DNA of 64,000 nucleotides from Nostocoides sp. (GCA_016702415.1 JADJEA010000011.1:1-64000), one strand, 5' to 3'; numbered from the stretch's first letter, positions 43,734 to 52,392 are shown. Translations and numbers: made by a program. Notes: generated from the sequence alone by a model not told the origin.

Positions 43734-44521
43734 CGGAGGGCCTCCAGGATCGGGGGGAGAAGGAGGAGCATGGTGCTCGACCAGAGGATGTGGGTGAGGA
43801 TCGGGCCGAGGACCCCGCCGGTGACGCGGCGCTGGAGTCCGGTCAGGAGCCCCAGGAGCGCGGCGGCGAGGACGAGCATCGGGTTGCCCGTGCCCGCGGT
43901 GGTCAAGGCATAGACGATCGTCGTGACGAGCACGGCGTGCCGCCGGCCGACGGCGGCGAAGAGGGCCCCGCGGAAGTAGAGCTCCTCGGCGATCCCGTTG
44001 ACGACGACGATGAGCAGGATGAGGGGGAGGGAGCCGAAGCGCGCGTGGTCGAGGACGGCGTCGACCTGGTCCCGCACTGGGGGGAGATGGGCCACCACGA
44101 TCGCGCCGACGAGGAAGACGCCGATCAACAGGCCCCCGAGCGCGAGCGATTGCACCCACGGACGAGCGTCGGCGCGACCCGCGCGGGTGCGGGCATGGCC
44201 GAGGTGGAGGGGCCCCGAGAGGACGGCGCCGCCGGACCAGACGGCCGCCAGGGCCGCCGTCGCCCAATAGAACGCGTTCTCCCCCGGGGGGATTCGCAAG
44301 GCCAGGGCGAGCAATAGCCCGCCCGCGGCCAGGGTGACCGCGGCGACAACGCGCCGGCGCCGGAACGCCTGGTCGCTCTCGGAGTGATCGCGAGGCACCG
44401 GGTCGAGCAGCGCCGCCGCCAGGAAGGCGCGCACCTCGGCGACCGGGCCGCGGCGAGCAGTCCGGTGCGTCGTCGTGCGCGAGGTCACCCGGGGGATCAG
44501 CCGGGTCAGGCGGGGGGTCAT
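43730..44521 (-). CDS. CPBP (CAAX protease-like) intramembrane metalloprotease
   Basis: 263 residues from ATG 44521, which overlaps the photolyase stop (ATGA). About seven TM helices. The catalytic motif NGIAEELYFRGALFAAVGRRHA (EE-x3-R) and the later GPILTHILWSSTMLLL (His) are the ABI/CPBP signature. Related proteins act as intramembrane proteases; the substrate is unknown. It is the second gene of the leftward light-cluster operon. Confidence 0.82.
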   Translation of the reverse strand: MTPRLTRLIPRVTSRTTTHRTARRGPVAEVRAFLAAALLDPVPRDHSESDQAFRRRRVVAAVTLAAGGLLLALALRIPPGENAFYWATAALAAVWSGGAVLSGPLHLGHARTRAGRADARPWVQSLALGGLLIGVFLVGAIVVAHLPPVRDQVDAVLDHARFGSLPLILLIVVVNGIAEELYFRGALFAAVGRRHAVLVTTIVYALTTAGTGNPMLVLAAALLGLLTGLQRRVTGGVLGPILTHILWSSTMLLLLPPILEALR

Positions 44522-45897
44522 GTGGTCGCCCCCGAGCGGGCCGCGGCATACCCCTCCAGCGCGAGGCGCCGCTGCTCGGCATGGTCGAGGATGCGCTCGG
44601 GATAGCCGTGGGCGTAGCCGCCGGGCGCGTCCCACGGCTCGTGCGCCGCGGCCCCGTGGAGATGGGCGAGTTCAGGGACATAGCGGCGGACATAGTCGCC
44701 GTGGGGGTCGAAGCGCAGGCCCTGGGCGACGGGATTGAAGATCCGGAAATAGGGCGCCGCGTCGGTGCCGGTCCCGGCCACCCACTGCCACCCGTGGGAG
44801 TTGGAGGCGAGATCGCCGTCGGTCAGGTGGTCGAGGAAGTGCCGGGCACCGTGTGGCCACCAGAGGTGGAGATCCTTGACGAGGAAACTCGCCGTCACCA
44901 TCCGTAGCCGGTTGTGCATCCACCCCTCCGCGCGAAGCTGCCGCATCCCGGCATCGATGAAGGGGAAGCCCGTCCGGCCTTCCCGCCAGGCCGAGAAGCG
45001 TTCGGCGGCAACGGGATCGGAGGCGGGATCGGCATACTCCAGGGCCGCGAGGACGGGGCGCAGGTCGGCCCACGCCGACTCCGGATGGTGCCAGAGCACA
45101 TCGGCAAAGAACTCGCGCCAGGCCAGTTCCGTGACGAAACGCGCACCGGCAGAACCGTCGCTCAACCCGTGGCGCGCCAGGTCGTGCAGGAGGGTGCGCG
45201 GATGGAGGGTGCCGAGTTTGAGGGCGGTCGACAGTCGCGATGTCCCGGCGCGGTCGGGCCGGTCCCGCCCCTGGTCGTATGCCGATCCCGCCCCCGCCAG
45301 GAAGCCCGCCCACGCGTCCTGCGCCTCCCGCTCGGTCACGGGTGTGCCACCGGGGAGGCGGCCCGGGATCGGGGGGAGGTCCTGCGAGGCCACGCCGCTG
45401 ACGAGGCGCATCCTCGGGGGTGCCGGCGCCGGGCCCGGGGCGCCGTGCGCCCGCCACGCCCGGGCAAATGGGGTGAACACCGAGAACGGGGTGCCGCTGC
45501 GGGTGCGCACGAGGCCGGGCCCGACGGCATACGGCGAACCGGTCGCGACCCACCCGACCCCGGCGGCCCGGAGGGCGGTGGCCACCGCATCGTCGCGCCT
45601 CCGGCCGTAGGGCGTTGTCTCCGCCGAGACGTGGACCGCTGCCGCCCGCACCTCGCGACAGACCTGCGGGAGGACGCGCTCCGGTCGCCCGGTCCGGGCC
45701 ACGAGACGACCCTCGAGCGCGCCGTCGAGCGCGGCGACGGCGGCGAGGAAGGCCGCGGCGCGCGGCCGCTCGGGCTTGCGGAGAAGGGCCGGATCCAGGA
45801 CGACGAGGGGGAGGACCTCGCCGGCCGCCGCCGCACGCAGGAGGGCCGGGTGGTCGTGGACGCGGAGGTCGCGCCGGAACCACATGACCTGCGTCAT
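44518..45897 (-). CDS. phr: Deoxyribodipyrimidine photolyase (class I CPD type)
   Basis: Light-driven FAD enzyme that splits UV-induced pyrimidine dimers. 459 residues. N-terminal antenna domain: VMWFRRDLRVHDHPALLRAA. FAD/DNA domain: FVTELAWREFFADVLWHHP, GRTGFPFIDAGMRQLRAEGW, MHNRLRMVTASFLVKDLHLWW and the signature DLASNSHGWQWVAGTGTDAAP, with the Trp chain and FAD-contact residues visible. GGGAGA upstream of ATG 45897 serves as ribosome-binding site. It leads an operon running left through CPBP, NmrA-TspO, SRPBCC-SDR and probably the ABC-2 exporter. It is divergent from the flavoprotein gene across a ~100-bp promoter region with CarH/LitR-like repeats. Confidence 0.95.
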   Translation of the reverse strand: MTQVMWFRRDLRVHDHPALLRAAAAGEVLPLVVLDPALLRKPERPRAAAFLAAVAALDGALEGRLVARTGRPERVLPQVCREVRAAAVHVSAETTPYGRRRDDAVATALRAAGVGWVATGSPYAVGPGLVRTRSGTPFSVFTPFARAWRAHGAPGPAPAPPRMRLVSGVASQDLPPIPGRLPGGTPVTEREAQDAWAGFLAGAGSAYDQGRDRPDRAGTSRLSTALKLGTLHPRTLLHDLARHGLSDGSAGARFVTELAWREFFADVLWHHPESAWADLRPVLAALEYADPASDPVAAERFSAWREGRTGFPFIDAGMRQLRAEGWMHNRLRMVTASFLVKDLHLWWPHGARHFLDHLTDGDLASNSHGWQWVAGTGTDAAPYFRIFNPVAQGLRFDPHGDYVRRYVPELAHLHGAAAHEPWDAPGGYAHGYPERILDHAEQRRLALEGYAAARSGATT

Positions 45898-45922
45898 CGC
45901 CCGTCTCCCACTCTCGTCGCGT

Positions 45923-45951
45923 TTCGGCTAACCTTATACAAACATTAGACA
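45923..45951. promoter_or_regulatory. Divergent light-cluster promoter with 11-bp direct repeats
   Basis: Between phr and the flavoprotein gene lie TTATACA (45934-45940) and TTAGACA (45945-45951), exactly 11 bp apart in the same direction, with a weak third phase at 45923. CarH/LitR proteins bind tandem 11-bp direct repeats with a T-x3-ACA core (family knowledge), and a CarH-like gene ends this cluster. On the minus strand, TATAAG (complement of 45933-45938) would be a -10 for phr, so bound regulator would occlude it. Confidence 0.6.
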
Positions 45952-45998
45952 TCATGACCAGTTGTGATCCACCCACCTGCAGTTCAGAGGAGTCCCGT

Positions 45999-47267
45999 AT
46001 GCCGAGCGCCCCCACCCGACCCACCGTCGCCGTCGTCGGTGCGGGGGTCTCCGGGCTCACTGCGGCCCATGTGCTGGCGCGCACCGCCGACGTCGTCCTC
46101 CTGGAGGCCGACACCCGCCTCGGCGGGCACGCTCACACCCACGAGATCGCCTCCCCGAACGGCCGGCTCGCGATCGACAGCGGGTTCATCGTCCACAACC
46201 AGCGGACCTATCCGACCTTCCTGCGTCTCCTGGACGACCTCGGCGTCGCCACCGCGCCGACCGAGATGAGCATGTCCGTCACCTGCCGCGAGTGCGGGCT
46301 GTCGTATGCCGGCGGGCGGGGTCTCGGCGGCATCCTCGCCCAGCCGGGACGGCTGGCCGACCCGAGATTCGCCCGTCTGCTGGGCCAGGTGCCCCGCTTC
46401 CACCGGATGGCGCGGCGATCGCTGCGCGGAGATCTCGGCGACCTGACCTGGGGGGAGTTCCTCGCCGGGGGCGGGTTCACGCCGTATTTCGTCACCCATT
46501 TCGCCACCCCCCTCGTCGCCTGCGTGTGGAGCGCCGGGGCGCGGGAGGCCGCGGCATACCCCGCCCGGCATCTCTTCCGCTTCCTCGACCATCACGGGAT
46601 GCTCTCGGTGACCGGCTCACCGACCTGGCGCACGATCGTCGGCGGATCCGCCCGCTACGTCGAGGCGCTGGCCGCGCGCTTGCCCGATGTCCGCACCCAC
46701 GCGCCGGTGGTGGCCATCGAGCGGCATGACGACGGCGTCGGGGTGCGGCTGGCCGGCGGCGATCTCCTCGAGGTCGACCGGGTCGTCCTGGCCACCCATG
46801 CCGACGACGCCGCCGCGATCCTTGTCGACGCCAGTTCCGTCGAGAAGGCGGCCCTGACCTCGATTCCCTACTCCCGCAACCAGGTCCTGCTTCACCACGA
46901 CAGCCGGCTGCTGCCGCGGGTGCCCCGGGCGCGCGCGAGTTGGAACTACTCCCGGGCGAGTTGCGCCACCGCGGAGCCGGTGGTCCGGGTCGACTACTGG
47001 ATGAACCGCCTTCAGGGCTTGCCCGCAGATCGCGACTATCTCGTCACCCTCAACGGCGATCACGCGGTCGACCCCGAGGCGGTCCTGGCCAGGGTGACCT
47101 ATGACCACCCGGTGTTCACGATCGAGTCGGTTGCGGCGGCGGCCCGGCTGCGCACCCTCGGCGGCCCCCGGCTCGCTTTCGCCGGTGCCCACCTCGGGTG
47201 GGGCTTCCACGAGGACGGTGCCCGCTCCGGGTATGCCGCCGCCGAACGCCTGGGCGGCCGGTGGTGA
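45999..47267 (+). CDS. NAD/FAD-binding amine-oxidase-like flavoprotein (COG2907 type)
   Basis: 422 residues. AGAGGAG at 45986-45992 places the start at ATG 45999. N-terminal FAD-binding VAVVGAGVSGLTAAHVLARTADVVLLEAD followed by GGHAHTHEI. Conserved IDSGFIVHNQRTYPTFLRLLDDLGV and SMSVTCRECGLSY. C-terminal GGPRLAFAGAHLGWGFHEDGARSGYAAAERL closes the FAD site. Such proteins form a trio with DUF1365 and a cyclopropane-synthase-like methyltransferase in many light- or singlet-oxygen-induced clusters, and probably oxidise membrane fatty acyl chains. The stop overlaps the DUF1365 start. Confidence 0.88.
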   Translation: MPSAPTRPTVAVVGAGVSGLTAAHVLARTADVVLLEADTRLGGHAHTHEIASPNGRLAIDSGFIVHNQRTYPTFLRLLDDLGVATAPTEMSMSVTCRECGLSYAGGRGLGGILAQPGRLADPRFARLLGQVPRFHRMARRSLRGDLGDLTWGEFLAGGGFTPYFVTHFATPLVACVWSAGAREAAAYPARHLFRFLDHHGMLSVTGSPTWRTIVGGSARYVEALAARLPDVRTHAPVVAIERHDDGVGVRLAGGDLLEVDRVVLATHADDAAAILVDASSVEKAALTSIPYSRNQVLLHHDSRLLPRVPRARASWNYSRASCATAEPVVRVDYWMNRLQGLPADRDYLVTLNGDHAVDPEAVLARVTYDHPVFTIESVAAAARLRTLGGPRLAFAGAHLGWGFHEDGARSGYAAAERLGGRW

Positions 47268-47992
47268 ACGACCTGCCGCCCCTCCCGGCGCTGGTCCGCG
47301 GCCGGGTCAATCACCTGCGGCGAACGCCGATCCGCCATCGCGTCCGGGCCCGGACCTACCTCTGGCTCGCCGACGTCGAGGACCTGCCCGACCACGGTCT
47401 TCTCGGCCGGTTGCGTCCGGGCGACCACCTCGCGCCCGGGACGACCTCCTTGCGGGCCGGGGTCGCCCGCTTCGCCGCGACCCGAGGCGAATCCGTGGCA
47501 CCCGACGAACGCCTCCTCGTCCTGGCCAACGCGCGCGCCTTCGGCCACGTCTTCGACCCCTTGACGACCTACTTCTGCGTGACGGCGGATGGCACCGTGC
47601 GGTGGGTGGTCCTCGAGATCCACAACACCTATGGCGAGCGCCACGCCCACCTCGTCCACGTCGACGAGCGCGGCCGGGCCAGGGTCGCCAAGGAATTCCA
47701 CGTCTCCCCCTTCCTGACGGTCGACGGGGAGTATGACGTGGCCGTCCTCCTTCGAGACGACCTCGTCGGGGTGTCGATCTCGCTGCGGCAGAACGGCATA
47801 CGCATCCTGGATGCGAGTTTCACCGGCCGTCCCGAGCCGCTGACGCGCGCCGGCCTGCTCCGGGCGGCCCTGCGCACGCCCCTGGTTACCCACCAGGTCA
47901 GCGCCCGCATCCGCGCCCATGGCATCCACCTGTGGACCCGGCTGCCCGTCGTCCCCCGACGCCCGCACACCCCTCCGGAAGGACTGCGATGA
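47264..47992 (+). CDS. DUF1365 protein
   Basis: 242 residues. GTG 47264 overlaps the flavoprotein stop (GTGA). Conserved family features: LVRGRVNHLRRTPIRHRVRARTYLWLADV, LVLANARAFGHVFDPLTTYFC, VVLEIHNTYGERHAHLV and AKEFHVSPFLTVDGEYDV. The biochemical role is unknown. The constant pairing with the COG2907 flavoprotein and the methyltransferase implies work on the same fatty-acyl substrate. The stop overlaps the next start. Confidence 0.9.
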   Translation: MNDLPPLPALVRGRVNHLRRTPIRHRVRARTYLWLADVEDLPDHGLLGRLRPGDHLAPGTTSLRAGVARFAATRGESVAPDERLLVLANARAFGHVFDPLTTYFCVTADGTVRWVVLEIHNTYGERHAHLVHVDERGRARVAKEFHVSPFLTVDGEYDVAVLLRDDLVGVSISLRQNGIRILDASFTGRPEPLTRAGLLRAALRTPLVTHQVSARIRAHGIHLWTRLPVVPRRPHTPPEGLR

Positions 47993-49281
47993 CCGCCCCC
48001 ACCCTCGCCGGCGTCTCGCCGGCAGCGACGACCCCCGACATCACCCCGGCACCGCTGGCCGCGCCGCCCCTCGAGGCGTATGCCGTGCCGCCCCGCGCCC
48101 CCGCGCGCGGTGCCGTCGTGCGGGCCTTGACCAGGCGGATGGGCCGGTTCGTCGAGGCGCGCATCGTCCTCCCGGACGGGAGCGTCATCGGCCCGTCCCG
48201 CCCTGACCTGCCGGTCCTTCGCGTTCACTCGTGGGCCTTCTTTGACCGCGTTGGGATCGACGCCAAGATCGGTGTGGGAGAAGGCTTCATGGCTGGAGAG
48301 TGGAGCCCCGGCCCGGGCACCGACCTCGCCGACCTGCTCACGCCCTTCGCGGCCCGTCTCGCCGAACTCGTGCCGGCCCCCCTGGCCCGGCTGCGTCGTC
48401 TGGCGGAGCCCCGGCATCCGGGCCACCATCGAGGAGAACGCGTCCACGCCGCCGCCAATATCGCCCATCACTACGACCTTCAGCCCGACTTCTTCGCCCT
48501 CTTCCTCGACCCCACGCTGACCTACTCCGCCGCGCGCTTCGCCCCGGGCGACCCGTCCGGCGTCGAGGGCCTGGAGATCGCCCAGCGCCGCAAGATCGAC
48601 GCCATTCTCGACGACGCGCGGGTCGGCCCGGGCACCCATGTTCTCGAGATCGGGACCGGGTGGGGGCAGTTGGCCATCCAGGCCGCCCAGCGCGGCGCGT
48701 CCGTGGAGACGATCACCCTCTCCCACTCCCAGCGCGATGTCGCCGTCCAACGCATCGCCGCCGCCGGCCTGTCCGACCGGGTCGCTGTCGACGTCCGCGA
48801 CTACCGGGACATCACCGGCACCTATGACGCCGTTGTCAGCGTGGAGATGATCGAGGCGGTCGGATACGAGTTCTGGGGGGACTACTTCACCGCCCTGGCG
48901 AGGGCGACCAGGCCCGGGGGAGTCGTTGCCCTGCAGGCGATCACCATGCCGCACGAGCGCATGCTCGCCTCCCGGCACGCGTTCGGATGGATCCAGAAGC
49001 ACATCTTCCCCGGCGGGCTGATCCCCTCGCCCGAGGCGATCACCCAGCACGCGCGTGCGGCCGGCCTGGTGCCGGCCTCGCGCCGGTCCCTCCGCGACGA
49101 CTACGCCTCGACCCTGCGGGTGTGGCGCGAGCGCTTCGTCGGCCGTCGCGAGGAGGTGCTCGCCCTCGGCTTCGACCCGGTGTTCCTGCGCCTCTGGGAG
49201 TTCTATCTCGCCTACTCCGAGGCGGGATTCCGCTCGGGGCACCTCGACGTCCTCCAACTCGGCCTGTATCGGGCCGGTTAG
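47989..49281 (+). CDS. Cyclopropane-fatty-acyl-phospholipid synthase family methyltransferase
   Basis: 430 residues. ATG 47989 overlaps the DUF1365 stop (ATGA) and has GGAAGGAC upstream. A lipid-binding N-terminal region is followed by NIAHHYDLQPDFFALFLDPTLTYSAARF (CFA synthase signature). The SAM site VLEIGTGWGQLAIQAAQRG, LSHSQRDVAVQRIA, SVEMIEAVGYEFWGDYF and WIQKHIFPGGLIPS follow. It would transfer a methylene or methyl group from SAM to unsaturated membrane lipids. With the flavoprotein and DUF1365 it may make a modified (cyclopropane, methylated or furan-type) fatty acid that protects against light-generated oxidants. Confidence 0.92.
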   Translation: MTAPTLAGVSPAATTPDITPAPLAAPPLEAYAVPPRAPARGAVVRALTRRMGRFVEARIVLPDGSVIGPSRPDLPVLRVHSWAFFDRVGIDAKIGVGEGFMAGEWSPGPGTDLADLLTPFAARLAELVPAPLARLRRLAEPRHPGHHRGERVHAAANIAHHYDLQPDFFALFLDPTLTYSAARFAPGDPSGVEGLEIAQRRKIDAILDDARVGPGTHVLEIGTGWGQLAIQAAQRGASVETITLSHSQRDVAVQRIAAAGLSDRVAVDVRDYRDITGTYDAVVSVEMIEAVGYEFWGDYFTALARATRPGGVVALQAITMPHERMLASRHAFGWIQKHIFPGGLIPSPEAITQHARAAGLVPASRRSLRDDYASTLRVWRERFVGRREEVLALGFDPVFLRLWEFYLAYSEAGFRSGHLDVLQLGLYRAG

Positions 49282-49294
49282 GCTTTCGGCCACC

Positions 49295-50374
49295 GTGTAC
49301 ACCATCAGGCAGGCCGCCGCGCTCACCGGAATCCCGGCGGCGACACTGCGCGCGTGGGAGCGGCGGTATGCCGTGGTCGCCCCCGCCCGCTCCGACGGGG
49401 GCTACCGGCTCTACGACGAGGCGGCGATCCGCGCACTGGAGGTGATGGCCGGCCTGGTCGCCCTCGGGCACAGCCCTCAGCGGGCCGCCCTGGAGGTGGC
49501 CGGGCGGCGGGGACCAGGTGAGCCGGGGGTCATCCCCGCGGCCACGGCCGCGATCGCCGCGGTGGACGAGCAGGATCTTCGCGCGCTCTCCCGGGCGAGC
49601 GAGGTCGCCCTGGCCGCCGGGCCGCTGCCGGAGGTGATCCAGCGCTGGTTGATGCCGCTCCTGGACCACATCGGGCGCGAGTGGGCGCAGGGTCGGCTGA
49701 GCATCGCTGCCGAACATGCCGCCTCGCACGTCCTCATGCGGGTGCTTGCCCAGCACCTCGATCTGGCGTCCACGGCATCGACCGGGCCCCCGGTGCTGGT
49801 CGGCCTCCCGCGCGGGGCCCGCCACGAACTCGGCGCGCTCGCCTTCGCCGCGGTCGCCGCCCAACACGGGATCGCCGTCGCCTACCTCGGCGCCGACCTT
49901 CCCGCGGACGACTGGGTTCGCGCGGCGGCGGACACGGGCGCGTGCGGGGCCGTCGTCGCGGTTCCCCTGCGGTCCGACGTGCGGGCGGCCCGGGAGACGG
50001 TGACCGCGCTGACCGGCACGGTCGGGCCGACCCGTGAGGCGGCGGCCGGCACGTCCGGGCTGACCGGTGCGTCCGGGCTGTCCGGTACGTCCGGGCGGAC
50101 CGGTGATTCAGGGTCGACCGGGGTGTCCGAGCCGACCGGTGCGTCGGCGCTCGTCGTGGCGGTAGGGGGTGGGGCGCAGGACGGCATACGGCCTCCGGCG
50201 GTGCGCCTCGGACACGACCTGGCGGTCGCGGCGGACCGCCTGCACGCGCTCGTCCGGCCGCGAGGGACGCCTGCCCACCCGAGCCCGACGGTGCCCTCGC
50301 GTCCGCCCACGTCTCCACACCCGCCCGCTCATCCGGACCCGCCCGCTGATCCAGACCGGACGTCAACGGCGTGA
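49295..50374 (+). CDS. CarH/LitR-type MerR regulator with B12-binding photoreceptor domain
   Basis: 359 residues from GTG 49295. Residues 1-70: MerR winged helix (TIRQAAALTGIPAATLRAWERRYAV, GYRLYDEAAIRALEVM). Residues ~85-175: helical cap with REWAQGRLSIAAEHAASHVL, the W-x9-EH signature that contacts the adenosyl group in CarH. Residues ~175-300: cobalamin fold with GARHELG, whose His matches the lower-axial ligand of CarH, then VAYLGADLP. In CarH, adenosylcobalamin holds a DNA-binding tetramer in the dark and light dissolves it. Odd features: about 40 residues of T-G-x-S-G repeats inserted before the last strand (ALVVAVGGG), and a Pro-rich tail. A TGTACA hexamer covers the start codon (49296-49301), possibly an autoregulatory half-site. 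Confidence 0.88.
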   Translation: MYTIRQAAALTGIPAATLRAWERRYAVVAPARSDGGYRLYDEAAIRALEVMAGLVALGHSPQRAALEVAGRRGPGEPGVIPAATAAIAAVDEQDLRALSRASEVALAAGPLPEVIQRWLMPLLDHIGREWAQGRLSIAAEHAASHVLMRVLAQHLDLASTASTGPPVLVGLPRGARHELGALAFAAVAAQHGIAVAYLGADLPADDWVRAAADTGACGAVVAVPLRSDVRAARETVTALTGTVGPTREAAAGTSGLTGASGLSGTSGRTGDSGSTGVSEPTGASALVVAVGGGAQDGIRPPAVRLGHDLAVAADRLHALVRPRGTPAHPSPTVPSRPPTSPHPPAHPDPPADPDRTSTA

Positions 50375-50379
50375 ATGGA

Positions 50380-50416
50380 CCGGCCGGGCCCGCCACGCGT
50401 GGGCGGACCCGGCCGG
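50380..50416. terminator. Bidirectional terminator between the CarH-like gene and mdh
   Basis: CCGGCCGGGCCCGCC (50380-50394) pairs with GGCGGACCCGGCCGG (50402-50416) with one mismatch and a 7-nt loop that is itself partly palindromic. It separates the convergent ends at 50374 and 50435. Confidence 0.8.
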
Positions 50417-50434
50417 GTCGGGATACGGGCCGGA

Positions 50435-51415
50435 TCAGATCAGGCCGAGCGCCTTGACCTGGTCGCGCTCGGCGGCGAGGCGGGCCACCGACGCGGCGAT
50501 CCGCTCCTTGCTGAAGTCGTTGAGGTCGAGGCCCTGGACGATCGACCACGCCCCGTCGGCCACGGTGCAGGGGAAGGAGCTGATCAAGCCCTCCTCGACG
50601 TCATACGACCCGTCGGACGGGACCGACATCGAGACGACGGCTCCGTCGGTCCCGCGCAGCCAGTCGCGCATGTGGTCGATGGTCGCATTGGCCGCGGACG
50701 CCGCGCTGGAAAGGCCGCGCGCCTTGATGATCGCGCCACCGCGGGTGGCGACCTTGGGGATGTACTCGCCGGTGATCCACGCCTCGTCGACGAGGTCCGC
50801 CGCGACCTTGCCGCCGACCGTCGTGTGGTAGAGGTCGGGGTACATCGAGTCGTCGTGGTTGCCCCAGATGGCCAGGCCCTGGACCTCCTCGACACCAACG
50901 CCGAGCTTCTTGGCGAGCATGCTCTTGGCGCGGTTGTGGTCCAGGCGGGTCAGGGCGTTGAAGCGCTCGCGGGGGATGTCGGGCGCATTGCTCATCGCGA
51001 TGAGGGCGTTGGTATTGGCCGGATTGCCCGTCACGAGGATCTTGACATCGTCGGCGGCGACCTTGTTCAGGGCGGCACCCTGGCCGGTGAAGATCTTGCC
51101 ATTGGCGGCGAGGAGATCGGCCCGGTCCATGCCCTCCTTGCGCGGCATGGCCCCGACGAGCATGGCGGCGTTGACGCCGTCGAATACCTTCTCGGGATCG
51201 TCTCCGATCTCGACGCCGGCCAGGGTCGGGAAGGCGCAGTCGTCGAGTTCCATGACGACACCCTCGAGCGCGCCGAGGGCCGGCGTGATCTCCAGGAGCC
51301 GCAACTCGATCGGGGTGTCCGGGCCGAGCAGGGAGCCGCTGGCGAGGCGGAAGAGGAGGCTGTAGCCGATCTGGCCGGCGGCGCCGGTGACGGCGACCTT
51401 GACGGGAGTGCTCAC
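50435..51415 (-). CDS. mdh: Malate dehydrogenase (NAD)
   Basis: TCA-cycle enzyme interconverting malate and oxaloacetate. 326 residues. NAD site VAVTGAAGQIGYSLLFRLASG; substrate Arg loop in LVGAMPRKEGMDRADLL; VTGNPANTNALIAM; catalytic GLAIWGNHDDSMYPDL (His). The family type is the cytosolic-MDH-like group found in actinobacteria. Start ATG 51415. Monocistronic here, with a terminator downstream. Confidence 0.96.
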   Translation of the reverse strand: MSTPVKVAVTGAAGQIGYSLLFRLASGSLLGPDTPIELRLLEITPALGALEGVVMELDDCAFPTLAGVEIGDDPEKVFDGVNAAMLVGAMPRKEGMDRADLLAANGKIFTGQGAALNKVAADDVKILVTGNPANTNALIAMSNAPDIPRERFNALTRLDHNRAKSMLAKKLGVGVEEVQGLAIWGNHDDSMYPDLYHTTVGGKVAADLVDEAWITGEYIPKVATRGGAIIKARGLSSAASAANATIDHMRDWLRGTDGAVVSMSVPSDGSYDVEEGLISSFPCTVADGAWSIVQGLDLNDFSKERIAASVARLAAERDQVKALGLI

Positions 51416-51519
51416 TTCGATACCTTCCGACGTGACGTGACGTATGCCGCGTTGCCCGGGCGTGACGCCCCGGCGCGGTGGATAGGTCCGACGCTAGCAG
51501 TGGGGCCTACGGTTGGCGG

Positions 51520-52392
51520 ATGGCACCCGCACGCAGGCACCCCGGCGCACGGGTGACCTCGGCCACGCGCGACCTCGGCGGCGGCCGCGGTCCGCGCGAC
51601 ACCGGGCCTTTCCTCATCACGGCCACCGTCGCGGTGGTGGCCGTTGCCGGGTTCGCCCTCGCTGCGGCCCGCGGCTGGCTCGGCCCCGATGTCGGCCGCG
51701 GAAGCGGGTTCTGTGAAGCGGCCCGCGCGGGCTGGATCCACCAGCCGGCCAACACCTTCAGCAATCTCGCGTTCGTCGCGGCGGGCCTGGCGATCGCCTG
51801 GCACGCCGGGTCCGCCCCGGCGCGCACCCTGCTGACCCGGACCCGACCGCTCGTGGTGGGTCTCGGCATACTCGTGGTGCTGCTGGGTCCGGGGAGCGCG
51901 GCCATGCACGCGACCCAGAGCGAGGTCGGCGGCCATCTCGACATGACGAGCATGTATTTGGTGTCCTCCTTCGCCCTGGCGTATGCCGCCACCCGCCTCG
52001 TGCGCGGCGGCACCTGGGCGTTCGTCCGGGTGTTCCTCGCCGCCTTGCTCGTCCAAGAGATCGTCGAACTGCGCGGCGGGCCGCTGCCGGTTCTCATGCA
52101 CACGGGCAACCTGGGGTTCGCCCTGACCCTGCTCACCGCGATCGGGTTCGAGATCGTCCTCGATCGCCGCGGCGACGGCGTCGACCGGCGCTGGGCCGCA
52201 GCGAGCCTCGGATCGCTGCTGCTCGCATTCGGGATCTGGAATCTCGCCAAGGACGGCACGCCCTGGTGCCATCCCCACTCCTTGCTCCAGGGGCACGCCG
52301 CCTGGCACATCCTGTGCGCCGTCGCCGCCTATGCGCTCTATCGGGCGTATGCGGTCGCCCCCACCCGTGCGCCGGCGCCCACGGCAAGATGA
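51520..52392 (+). CDS. Ceramidase/CREST superfamily membrane protein
   Basis: 290 residues. ATG 51520 preferred over an in-frame GTG 51478. Seven TM helices after a short basic N-terminus. Metal-site residues of the CREST (alkaline ceramidase/PAQR) hydrolase fold are visible: WIHQPANTFSNLAFVAAGL (Ser), GPGSAAMHATQSEVGGHLDMTSMYL (His and Asp) and CHPHSLLQGHAAWHIL (two His). An amidase or related lipid hydrolase activity is inferred; the substrate is unknown. The stop overlaps the Nudix start (ATGA), so the two are co-translated. Confidence 0.75.
   Translation: MAPARRHPGARVTSATRDLGGGRGPRDTGPFLITATVAVVAVAGFALAAARGWLGPDVGRGSGFCEAARAGWIHQPANTFSNLAFVAAGLAIAWHAGSAPARTLLTRTRPLVVGLGILVVLLGPGSAAMHATQSEVGGHLDMTSMYLVSSFALAYAATRLVRGGTWAFVRVFLAALLVQEIVELRGGPLPVLMHTGNLGFALTLLTAIGFEIVLDRRGDGVDRRWAAASLGSLLLAFGIWNLAKDGTPWCHPHSLLQGHAAWHILCAVAAYALYRAYAVAPTRAPAPTAR

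Noticed and set aside
45999..47267. Carotenoid desaturase (CrtI-like)
   Set aside because: The sequence fits the COG2907 amine-oxidase-like group, and its neighbours are DUF1365 and CFA synthase rather than crtE/crtB, so a lipid-modifying flavoprotein is preferred.
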